Shown here: piece by piece, positions 1-6,255 of the stretch
Numbering within the stretch: position 1 is the stretch's first letter
How the letters are laid out: every line of letters begins with the position of its first letter
Assembly: GCA_913061385.1 (NCBI GenBank)
Contig: CAJXTM010000251.1
Location: forward strand, 1 to 6,255
Direction: 5' to 3'
Length of the DNA: 6,255 nucleotides
DNA from: an uncultured Rhodopirellula sp.
Lineage (GTDB): Bacteria > Planctomycetota > Planctomycetia > Pirellulales > Pirellulaceae
Made by a program: the position numbers and the translations under genes
The notes under the pieces: generated by a model
What the model was told of the DNA's origin: nothing
The model's input: only the letters and a program-made list of their open reading frames with translations
The model's database searches: none

Positions 1-49
1 ATCTACACGTAAGGAGTCGTCGGCAGCGTCAGATGTGTATAAGAGACAG
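1..49 (+). other. Illumina Nextera i5-side library adapter (not genomic)
   Basis: Positions 1-8 (ATCTACAC) match the end of the P5 primer. Positions 9-16 (GTAAGGAG) occupy the i5 index slot and match the Nextera S505 index. Positions 17-30 plus the 19-bp Tn5 mosaic end AGATGTGTATAAGAGACAG (31-49) complete the standard read-1 transposon adapter. The bases are synthetic. Any peptide read through them is an artefact, for example one ending SYTHLTLPTTPYV on the minus strand or containing MCIRDR on the plus strand. Genomic sequence starts at position 50. Confidence 0.99.
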
Positions 50-728
50 GCGCAACCTTCATCAGCAGCATCACAAATGCCATCAAGGCATGGTTAATTT
101 GTTCAATTCCGGTTTTCAATGTGTCTACGTTTTCACCCAAGGTTGTCAGCATTCCCGCAAATATGATCGAGAACACAATCAGCGGAAGCAGATTTGTTTC
201 ACTCGCAGCTGTAAACAAATTATCGGTGAATAGAGAAGTAACAAGATTTTCGACAATCATGCCAATGCTGGGCTCAGCCTGTTCGGCAGCCCCAAAGAAC
301 TCAGCAACTTTTTCCTTCGAAACGTCAACCTGCGTTGCCAAATACTCATAAATAACCTCCCCCGTGGCAGCCTCATCTCCTTTCATTTCCGCAAGCGTTT
401 CCTCGGAAACAGTCCCAACACCTGGCCTGATGACATTCACCACCACCAACCCCACGAACACGGCAAGAATGGTCGTGCAAAGGTAATAAAGAATTGTGTA
501 CAGGCCCGGTTTACCGAGCTTTCTCACATCACCCATGCCAAGGATCCCACACATGACGCTAGACATGACCAGCGGAACGACCATCATTTTCAACAGGTTG
601 AGAAACACCTCCCCACCAAGATGAAATTTCATGGAAATCGTCGGGGCGGTTATCGCTAAACCGATCGCAATCACGATTGCGGCGCAAATATAAAGCGTTT
701 GCCGACCACTGTGTTTTTCGCTTGACAT
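50..728 (-). CDS. Dicarboxylate/amino acid:cation symporter (SDF/DAACS family), 3' part cut off by adapter
   Basis: This is an inner-membrane secondary transporter of the glutamate/C4-dicarboxylate:H+ or Na+ symporter family (the DctA, GltP and GltPh relatives). About 226 genuine residues remain of the usual 400-480. Visible parts are a short charged N-terminus, TM1 at about residues 11-29, and the family-typical second helix with FLNLLKMMVVPLVMSSVMCG at about 42-61. TM3 lies at about 77-101. A long hydrophilic insertion follows at about 102-175, then the conserved NLLPLIVFSIIFAGM helix at about 179-193. Reading stops at LLMKVAP, just where relatives continue with P-x-G-x-F. The re-entrant hairpins and the substrate- and cation-binding motifs of the C-terminal half are missing, so the substrate cannot be called. 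The final 14 in-frame residues (VSYTHLTLPTTPYV) are translated adapter and must be dropped. The start is the ATG at 728-726, the first start codon after an upstream in-frame stop; an AGGGAAG lies just upstream but is close. A candidate promoter lies about 130 bp upstream. I am sure of the family and unsure of the substrate. Confidence 0.93.
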
Positions 729-853
729 GACTTCCCTGCGGTTATCGCCACGACCCTGTTTTTCAAGCTCACCGCAGCGTAAGGCTCATCGTTCGACATC
801 GTGGCGGAGACAGAAAACAAACGACTCTATCCTCCTCACTCGCACGTGATGAT

Positions 854-881
854 AGTGTATTCACACAACATCAGGTGTGAA
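854..881 (-). promoter_or_regulatory. Candidate sigma70-type promoter facing the symporter gene
   Basis: Read on the minus strand, TTCACA (881-876, five of six to TTGACA) is followed after 16 bases by TACACT (859-854, four of six to TATAAT). It points to the symporter start about 125 bp downstream. The match is by eye only, and planctomycete promoters are poorly defined, so this is a candidate. Its -35 box and spacer coincide with the inverted repeat at 860-881, which would suit repressor control. Confidence 0.35.
860..881. repeat. Perfect 7-bp inverted repeat, possible operator
   Basis: TTCACAC (860-866) and GTGTGAA (875-881) are perfect reverse complements separated by eight bases. The full site is 22 bp, close to two helical turns, which suits a dimeric regulator. 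It overlaps the candidate -35 box and spacer upstream of the symporter gene. A short repeat of this size can arise by chance in 6 kb, so the regulatory reading rests mainly on its position. Confidence 0.4.
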
Positions 882-988
882 CCGTCTCTAACCGACTAAG
901 AAATCAGAGAAAACCCGCCAAACAGCGATGCATTAATGCTCACCGAGCAACGAACCGGGACGATGAGACTACTGCAGCTTTTGCTCTC

Positions 989-1005
989 AAAACGAAACTC
1001 GTTTT
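989..1005 (-). terminator. Weak terminator-like hairpin after the TauE-family gene
   Basis: On the minus strand AAAACGA, a three-base loop and TCGTTTT form a perfect 7-bp stem that begins at the TauE stop codon and ends in four T residues. The stem is A/T rich and the T tract is short. It could act as a weak intrinsic terminator in either direction or be fortuitous. Confidence 0.35.
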
Positions 1006-1766
1006 CAAACCAAACTTTGGACCAGCATCTTAATTCCCGTTGCGACCATCACAAAAACAAGGAACCCGAACACAAGGCGATTTCCTTTCTTGATCGCTAA
1101 CCGGGCACCGACCACTCCACCGATCACATTCCCAAAGGCCATCACGAGTCCCGGCAACCATGCCACCAGTCCGTACACTACAAATACAAGTGTCGCGGCG
1201 AGAGTGACAATGAAGCCCACACTGTTCTTTACAGCATTGGATGAAATCAAATCACCGGTATTCAGCCAACTCATTGCGACGAGCAAAAGAATGCCCATTC
1301 CCGCCTGCATGAAGCCAACGTATACACCGATCAAAATGAACACCGGTGCTAATTTCCAAAATTGAATTTCCATTACCTCATGCTGTCCCGCCAATCGCTT
1401 TGGGTCCAAAAGAATGATCGCAGCCATCACCAAAAACAGGACACCGAATACACCTTGAAATGCATCAGCGGAAAGATGAACAGCAAACAACGCACCAAGC
1501 GGAACCCCCATCAGCGTTGGAATGCCCACCCGAAGCACCAACCGCCTATCCAAGTGGCCATGTTTTTCAAAGGTTGCAACCGCTGACGCGCTGGAGAATA
1601 AGACTGCAAGCCGGTTGGTCCCATTTGCAAGCTTGGGATCAAGCCCAAACAGCATCAGCGCCGGCAGAGTCAAAAAAGAGCCACCACCGGCGATTGAGTT
1701 CACGATCCCCGCAGCAAAGCCAGCGGAAATCAGCAATAGATACAGACCAACGTCAACGAGATTCAT
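1005..1766 (-). CDS. TauE/SafE family membrane permease (putative sulfite/organosulfonate or other anion exporter)
   Basis: This is a complete 253-residue polytopic membrane protein of the TauE/SafE family (Pfam PF01925), whose characterised members move sulfite, sulfoacetate or related organic anions across the inner membrane. The N-terminal repeat carries the signature GFAAGIVNSIAGGGSFLTLP (residues 16-35), followed by ANGTNRLAV (47-55). The second half repeats the theme with GVYVGFMQAGMGILLLVAM (147-165) and NAVKNS (177-182). About seven or eight hydrophobic segments are visible, and the length is normal. I start at the ATG at 1766-1764 because the next residues begin the first membrane helix. 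The frame stays open to an upstream ATG at 1862, but that would add 32 polar residues (MGCLGVSMRYAS...) foreign to the family. No clear Shine-Dalgarno site precedes 1766. The TGA stop is at 1007-1005. No sulfur-metabolism gene is nearby, so the substrate is unknown. It lies 276 bp upstream of the co-oriented symporter gene and is probably a separate transcript. Confidence 0.93.
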   Translation of the reverse strand: MNLVDVGLYLLLISAGFAAGIVNSIAGGGSFLTLPALMLFGLDPKLANGTNRLAVLFSSASAVATFEKHGHLDRRLVLRVGIPTLMGVPLGALFAVHLSADAFQGVFGVLFLVMAAIILLDPKRLAGQHEVMEIQFWKLAPVFILIGVYVGFMQAGMGILLLVAMSWLNTGDLISSNAVKNSVGFIVTLAATLVFVVYGLVAWLPGLVMAFGNVIGGVVGARLAIKKGNRLVFGFLVFVMVATGIKMLVQSLV

Positions 1767-2911
1767 GAACGCCAACCCGTGCCTTGTGGTGAAAAGAACA
1801 ATTCCCGCATATTTCGCATGTCGCGTACTCGCGTACCGCATTGACACACCCAAGCAACCCAACCCTCTCGCCGATAGAGGAATATTGCGGACTGAAAATC
1901 GCTTAAGTAATTACCATCAGTTGTCATCGCGGCCCTATCGGGAAAATTATGCTGTAGTGCGTCCGCAAGCAAATGCTCAAGCAAGATCCACGGTTCCCAA
2001 GCAACTTGGTGCACCAACGGCAACCAGCCAATACTCACTGTCGCTAACGAGTCGGGACAACCCGATTCAAACGCTTCCGTTCGCTCATGAATGGACTGAT
2101 TCAAAACAACTGCCCGAAAACTGCAACCACTCTCCGGCAGTGGAGGTAATTCCGCAACCCCATCCACTGTACCACTCACGCGTTTGGTCGCGGCCGTTAT
2201 CTGTTCCAGATAATCACTTCCAATCGCACCTGCCGAGCCCGCGAAACCTGTATCGAGGATCTGAGTAAAGCCTTAAACAGCGTGAATTGGAGTCCTACAT
2301 TATGATCGCGAATGCAGCTAGCTCAACCCTCGTCAGTTCGCATTGTTTGCCCCACTGCTGCGAAGCCCCATCATAAGCGGCATGCTCAGGAACCCGGGTA
2401 GTTACTAGTCCATTATCGACTACGCCACGATGATCCAGTACGCTGCCCGGTCCCCCCATGACTTAGCACCTGCGGCATCAAGAATGCGTGTCTACTGCAT
2501 CCCGATGCGGACTTTGTTATCCACTCGCAAGCCGAATTCGGTGCTTACATTTTGCGTAGAATCACGTGGCAATTTGAACGCTGACAAGACCGCAATGATG
2601 TCACCAAGACGCACCAGATCAAGGAAGTGGCAAACCCCAAAGATCAATCCCGGGTTGGTTCAAAGCAGAGAACGCAGAAGTGACCAGAACATGCCACTCG
2701 TGATTCCAGTCTACAAACCGTCCGTGCTCAGCAACTTCACTGACTAATTCCCCGCTGCAATCACGTCACTGGCGACAGTTCTATCCTGACCTGAGTTGGT
2801 CATTGCAGAGTCCTTGAGCCTTACCGGATCAGCACGACTTGGATTTGGATTTTAAAATGGGTTTAAGAACCTTCAGCAGGAACCGGGACGCACTTACGAG
2901 AATCTCCGGGA
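1767..2911. other. Long region without a supportable gene (about 1.1 kb)
   Basis: No frame gives a recognisable family here. The longest plus-strand frame across 1522-2268 is half antisense to the TauE gene and is low-complexity polar sequence. A plus-strand frame at 2430-2747 has 105 residues rich in Arg, Ser and Pro with no motif. A minus-strand frame open from about 2268 to 1763 (GTG at 2179) is protein-like in places, and its stop overlaps the TauE ATG, but I cannot recognise it. A minus-strand stretch at 2659-2495 reads VRLGDIIAVLSAFK between two stops. Small symmetric elements are CCTCT/AGAGG (1864-1868/1876-1880) and ATTTTAAAAT (2849-2858). The region may be intergenic, a decayed gene, or carry an unrecognised RNA. 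I see no tRNA, rRNA, transposase or terminal inverted repeats. Confidence 0.6.
1821..1836. repeat. Perfect tandem duplication of TCGCGTAC
   Basis: TCGCGTAC occurs twice head to tail (1821-1828 and 1829-1836), 55 bp upstream of the TauE-family start. It could be a binding site for a regulator of that gene or a simple slippage duplication. Nothing else supports a function. Confidence 0.4.
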
Positions 2912-5524
2912 TCAGGCATCCCACTGCAGCGTGTCTAACCATCGCATCCAGTCAGCTATCTCTTCGTCGGAAAGCTTCGGATCGGGCAGGGTAGGCAGTT
3001 TATTACTGGACGTCGCACCCTGAGCCTGTGCCCGCACGACCAATAAGCCGTTCACGTCAATTTCAAAACCGATCATTCGCGACCGGTGCATGGCTTCATC
3101 AATCTTGATCTCATAACGGCCTAGTGTCTGCCAATCATTGCGTGACAAGCCAGAGGATTCAACCAATGACAGAGTCATCGAATCGCGTTCTGCTCCAACT
3201 GTCAGTCTGCGGTTGGTCCGTGCTGGCAGCGAGGTTCCAAACGGGATCAGCGGAAGAATGCGGCGTCTTCCCTTGACGTCTTCAACGACAATACCGATCG
3301 TCTGACCGGTAACACCACGAGCGGGCATGGCAATGGCTGCACCACGGCCGGGCAGTTCGGCCGCCAGGCACGCCGCAGCACCTCGAGCGGTATCAGTTCG
3401 ATCCACAGGTGAGTAGGTAACTTCTGAGTTGATTCCACGAAGCACTGCATTCCGCACCATTGGGATTTTCAGGATTGGCCCGAGGGTGACGCAGCGATCG
3501 ATATCAGCCAGAGAGATCGAGGCATCGCGACAGGCTCGTTTGACGGTTTTTCGAAGCCTGGCAGCCAGGTCTTCACAAGCCTGCAACCAGTGCCGTCGTG
3601 CCACCCACACCTTGTACTCGCCATCTTGAACCTTGAGCCTGATCGAAACCGTATCGAGCAAGGTCATTGAGTTCATGGCCCGTTCACAAGCCATCTGCAA
3701 TTGCGCTACCGTGCTGCGTGAACGTCTGGGATCAAAATTGTGTTCTTTTTGGAACGCCGTAACGCTAAGCTCGACCAGACGCTGCAACCACGGCAGAGTT
3801 CCGGAGTTCCAATGCCCAGAGATTGCGAGTTGGTGCAGTCGGTTTGCTTCGCCGCGGAACGCAGAAACCTCGCTCCCCATTCCTGTGACGCCAACAAACA
3901 GGATTCTTTCCTGGGACTCTGCCTCAACACTCACCGACTGATCGTCGATTTCTTCGAGTTCACCGCCCAGGAGTGTGGACTGTACAGCAGCGATTGATCG
4001 GTGCACCAGTCGGACAGTCTTGAGCCCAGCCATCTCGGCAGCTTGCAGAATGCTCTGCCGGTGCAGTTGATCGTAACTTGCGGGAATTGTGATCGCCGTC
4101 ACCGCTGGTGGCGAGTCTTCGCTCCATGCATTCGCAATGAGATCACGAAACATCATTGCCATCAAAACTTCGGGGGGACATTGTCGTCCTGCAATCTCGC
4201 GTTCCACAACATCTTTGCCGATGTACATGGGGACGCAGTAAGCTAGATTTTGGGTTTTGTCCAACCGCCGTTCCATGGCTTGCGAGCCGAAAAACAATTG
4301 CTCATCTTCGCTGGCAACCGCCATTCGGAAGGACGCGTTACCTTCCCGAACTGAGGTCAGAAGGCGCACGGTTCCAGTTGGCGTCGTCTCGGCTACTGCT
4401 CCGAAGAACATACCGCAATCAATCGCAAAGACATTCGAGATACTTACAGCGCCAGAGCCACTGCCGGCCGACGCAGGCGATTCAGTTGCAATTTGCCGAC
4501 CGGAGTACTCAGCAAGCCATGCAGGCGTATCATCCTGATTGACGTACTCACTGAGTTCATCGATGACCTCATCCAAGGAAGCATATCTTTGGTCCGGTGA
4601 CTTCGCCATCATTCGCATAAAGATGTTTGCGAATTGAAGATCTACGTCGTCCCGAGCTTCCATCAAGTCCGGTATTTTTCCGTGTCGGTGTCCGTAAACC
4701 AACTCGAGATAATCTCCAGTGAATGGTGATCTTCCGGTCAACAGGAAAAAGAGCGTCGCGCCGAGCGAATAGATATCACTACGCGGATCGGCAACATCTG
4801 GATTGTCTAATTGTTCAGGAGCCATGAATGGCAGAGTGCCAACCAGACGCCCTTTCGATCTGCGTTTTGGATCGGCACCTGCACCCGCAGTATCTGCCTC
4901 GTTTATGATGGTCGCAGAATTGATCCGGGCCAATCCGAGGTCCAAAATCTTAATCGTTCCATCAACGCTCTTCATCACATTACCGGGCTTCACATCACGG
5001 TGAACGATGCCCGCACGGTGGGCGTGCAATAGGCCTAAGGCCGCTTGTCGGATCACTGCCGCAGCCTCACTGACAGGTAATGGACCTTTTTGTGCGACCA
5101 ACTTGGTCAGGGTCTGACCATCGACATATTCCATCGCCAAATAGTGCACTTCGTTCGACTCACCGGCATCGAACGCGGTCACGATATTGGGGTGCATCAG
5201 GCGAGACGCCGCCCTGACTTCATCGTAAAAACGCGAGACGGCAATTTCGTCCTTCATCCGCTCAACGGGAAGCATTTTGACAGCAACAAGACGCTGCATG
5301 CGTGTATGCTCGGCAAGAAAAACTTGCCCCATGCCGCCGGAGCCGATCAGCTCGCGAATGGCATAATCACCGATTTGCGAGGGGATTTTGCCGTCATCTC
5401 GCGAATCACTCTCAAGGTCAAAATCCTCACTATCCTCATCACTGTGCATGTCGCGCGTACGCATCCCACGCATATCCTGAGTGGGTATCTCAGCAGTAGG
5501 GAAGTTGTTAGTCGAGTCGTCCAC
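2912..5524 (-). CDS. Ser/Thr protein kinase fused to an Hsp70-like domain with degenerate nucleotide site
   Basis: This is an 870-residue protein with no signal peptide or membrane helix, so probably cytoplasmic. Residues 1-50 are acidic and disordered. Residues about 54-330 form a PknB-type kinase: GSGGMGQV loop (61-68), Lys83, Glu102, HRDVKPGN (175-182; catalytic Asp177), DLG (195-197), a long basic activation loop and APE (235-237). All key catalytic residues are present. After an Ala/Ser/Gly linker (about 344-360), residues 365-735 follow the Hsp70 nucleotide-binding fold: VFAIDCG (365-371), ITIPASYDQLHRQSILQAAE (478-497), AAEMAGLKTVRLV (495-507), LGPILKIPMV (681-690) and a GAAACLAAEL-like helix (715-724). 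Residues about 738-835 match the Hsp70 substrate-binding beta domain, with LGRYEI (801-806) and FEIDVNGLLVVRAQ (820-833). The helical lid is essentially missing; the protein ends with a short Trp-rich helix. Aligned by eye, the nucleotide-site residues are replaced. The start is a GTG at 5524; ATGs at 5473 or 5464 are also possible, with AGGA before the latter. The stop is TGA at 2914-2912. Fold calls are firm; partner and targets are unknown. Confidence 0.92.
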   Translation of the reverse strand: MDDSTNNFPTAEIPTQDMRGMRTRDMHSDEDSEDFDLESDSRDDGKIPSQIGDYAIRELIGSGGMGQVFLAEHTRMQRLVAVKMLPVERMKDEIAVSRFYDEVRAASRLMHPNIVTAFDAGESNEVHYLAMEYVDGQTLTKLVAQKGPLPVSEAAAVIRQAALGLLHAHRAGIVHRDVKPGNVMKSVDGTIKILDLGLARINSATIINEADTAGAGADPKRRSKGRLVGTLPFMAPEQLDNPDVADPRSDIYSLGATLFFLLTGRSPFTGDYLELVYGHRHGKIPDLMEARDDVDLQFANIFMRMMAKSPDQRYASLDEVIDELSEYVNQDDTPAWLAEYSGRQIATESPASAGSGSGAVSISNVFAIDCGMFFGAVAETTPTGTVRLLTSVREGNASFRMAVASEDEQLFFGSQAMERRLDKTQNLAYCVPMYIGKDVVEREIAGRQCPPEVLMAMMFRDLIANAWSEDSPPAVTAITIPASYDQLHRQSILQAAEMAGLKTVRLVHRSIAAVQSTLLGGELEEIDDQSVSVEAESQERILFVGVTGMGSEVSAFRGEANRLHQLAISGHWNSGTLPWLQRLVELSVTAFQKEHNFDPRRSRSTVAQLQMACERAMNSMTLLDTVSIRLKVQDGEYKVWVARRHWLQACEDLAARLRKTVKRACRDASISLADIDRCVTLGPILKIPMVRNAVLRGINSEVTYSPVDRTDTARGAAACLAAELPGRGAAIAMPARGVTGQTIGIVVEDVKGRRRILPLIPFGTSLPARTNRRLTVGAERDSMTLSLVESSGLSRNDWQTLGRYEIKIDEAMHRSRMIGFEIDVNGLLVVRAQAQGATSSNKLPTLPDPKLSDEEIADWMRWLDTLQWDA

Positions 5525-5726
5525 GAGGGCTAATTCTCTTACGCCGCATTTGTGAAGCCGGCTTCGAAATCCGGCGGTAGACTATTAGTATAAGTCTGAG
5601 TTAGGATCGCACTCCGGCCAATTCCACAACGAAACCGCCATTTTCGCGCATCGTGCGTCATTTGTGACGGTCATCGCTACCCCCCGTACGCCCAAAGCCC
5701 GTATTTTGTCATCTCAAGCTAATCCA
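5525..5726. promoter_or_regulatory. Divergent spacer between the kinase gene and hemC
   Basis: This roughly 200-bp spacer must hold the start signals for both genes. At 5579-5597 AGACT and AGTCT flank an A/T core containing TATAAG on the plus strand (5589-5594) and TATACT on the minus strand (5592-5587), each five of six to a -10 box. Neither has a convincing -35 box at normal distance. Next to it, GCCGG (5557-5561) and CCGGC (5571-5575) form a short G/C hairpin around TTCGAA. Shared control of the two genes is possible but unproven. Confidence 0.35.
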
Positions 5727-6208
5727 ATGACACCCCTTCGGATTGCAACCCGCAAAAGCCCCCTTGCACTTTGGCAAGCCGAATACGTTGCGCAACGCCT
5801 GAAAGAGAAGGGAATTGATACGGTTCTGGTACCGATGGTCAGCGGCGGTGACACCGATATGCGGCCGATTGACGGTACTCGGCAGGTAGGTTTATTCACA
5901 AAGCGAATCCAGCAAGCATTGCTGGAAAATGAAGCAGATATTGCAGTCCATTCGCTCAAAGATCTGCCGACTGAACAGAATCCTAGCCTGTCACTCGCCG
6001 CAGTCCCCGAACGTGAGACGGTCGTCGACAGCCTAGTTTCGAAAACCAGCTTGCGTCTGGACGAGCTTCCTTTGGAAGCGCGTGTCGGCACCGGCAGCAA
6101 ACGTCGAGCAGCACAACTTCGGCATCGTCGCCCTGATCTCCAAGTCCTGCCAATCCGCGGCAACGTCCAAACCCGCCTCGGGAAACTCGATGAGGGGGAA
6201 TTCGATGC
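5727..6208 (+). CDS. hemC: Porphobilinogen deaminase (hydroxymethylbilane synthase), N-terminal half, cut off by adapter
   Basis: HemC joins four porphobilinogen molecules into hydroxymethylbilane, the linear precursor of uroporphyrinogen III in cytoplasmic haem biosynthesis. About 161 of the usual 300-320 residues remain. Visible landmarks are [12 protein letters not shown] (residues 7-18, substrate-binding Arg9), [12 protein letters not shown] (55-66) and [13 protein letters not shown] (71-83, with the catalytic Asp79). The Arg pair of the GTxSxRR motif is present as GTGSKRR (121-127), followed by [14 protein letters not shown] (141-154). Domains 1 and 2 are therefore mostly covered. The C-terminal domain, with the cysteine that carries the dipyrromethane cofactor, is absent. 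Reading ends at GEFDA; the following [13 protein letters not shown] is translated adapter. I chose the ATG at 5727 because [10 protein letters not shown] matches the family N-terminus. The frame is open from a GTG at 5664, but that 21-residue extension looks non-native. No Shine-Dalgarno site is visible. It is transcribed away from the kinase gene. Confidence 0.96.
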
Positions 6209-6255
6209 CTGTCTCTTATACACATCTCCGAGCCCACGAGACCGAGGCTGATCTC
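6209..6255 (-). other. Illumina Nextera i7-side library adapter (not genomic)
   Basis: The reverse-complemented Tn5 mosaic end CTGTCTCTTATACACATCT occupies 6209-6227. It is followed by CCGAGCCCACGAGAC (6228-6242), the i7 index slot CGAGGCTG (6243-6250, matching Nextera N710) and ATCTC, the start of the P7 primer (6251-6255). Peptides read here, such as [12 protein letters not shown] on the plus strand or MYKRQ and MCIRDR on the minus strand, are artefacts. The apparent stop of hemC (TGA at 6249-6251) is inside the adapter. Confidence 0.99.

Noticed and set aside
660..838. Strong purine-rich GAGGAGG on the minus strand at 838-832 and a small frame starting MSNDEPYAAV
   Set aside because: The GAGGAGG is about 100 bp from the symporter start and too far from the small frame's ATG. 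The frame overlaps the symporter gene out of phase and has no recognisable product.
1767..1862. N-terminal extension of the TauE protein to the ATG at 1862
   Set aside because: The added 32 residues are polar, not family-like, and precede the natural first helix. The ATG at 1766 gives the usual length.
1522..2268. 248-residue plus-strand open frame
   Set aside because: Its first third is antisense to the TauE permease. The rest is Ser/Pro/Arg-rich with no domain, and it has no ribosome site.
2495..2659. Minus-strand stretch reading VRLGDIIAVLSAFK, faintly like the tail of a dockerin repeat
   Set aside because: Only 55 codons between stops, no Asp-rich calcium loop before it and no second repeat, so the likeness is too weak to call a dockerin or a pseudogene.
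2430..2747. 105-residue plus-strand open frame
   Set aside because: No motif or recognisable family; residue composition looks like chance translation. Kept only as part of the unexplained gap.
5090..5533. 147-residue plus-strand frame inside the kinase gene
   Set aside because: Antisense shadow of the well-supported kinase domain; no own motifs.
5714..6237. Minus-strand frames opposite hemC containing MYKRQ or MCIRDR
   Set aside because: Their N-termini are translated Nextera adapter and the remainder is antisense to hemC.

Overview
The window looks like one finished contig of environmental bacterial DNA. Illumina Nextera library adapters sit at both ends: positions 1-49 carry the i5 side with index GTAAGGAG, and 6209-6255 carry the i7 side with index CGAGGCTG. 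The biological insert is therefore only 50-6208, and both terminal genes are cut by the adapters rather than by evolution. G+C is roughly half by eye. The kinase-Hsp70 fusion, the planctomycete-like variant of HemC, weak or absent Shine-Dalgarno sites and loose gene packing suggest a planctomycete (Pirellulaceae-like). That is an inference from gene style, not a database match.

Layout. Positions 50-728 (minus) hold the N-terminal half of a dicarboxylate/amino acid:cation symporter (SDF/DAACS family). The 729-1004 spacer holds a candidate minus-strand promoter whose -35 and spacer are covered by a 7-bp inverted repeat, plus a weak terminator-like hairpin just after the next gene. Positions 1005-1766 (minus) encode a complete 253-residue TauE/SafE-type membrane permease. 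Positions 1767-2911, about 1.1 kb, have no gene I can defend; this is the largest unexplained stretch. Positions 2912-5524 (minus) encode the main protein, a soluble 870-residue Ser/Thr kinase fused to an Hsp70-like module. Its kinase catalytic residues are intact, but its Hsp70 nucleotide-site residues look replaced. A roughly 200-bp divergent spacer then separates it from hemC (5727-6208, plus), the N-terminal half of porphobilinogen deaminase.

The genes do not form an obvious pathway. The two transporters and the kinase point the same way but are separated by long gaps, so they are probably separate transcription units. The kinase and hemC are divergently transcribed. The most interesting object is the kinase-pseudo-Hsp70 fusion. 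It is not an undescribed system in the sense of a multi-gene cassette, and I see no CRISPR array, tRNA, rRNA, insertion sequence or phage module.
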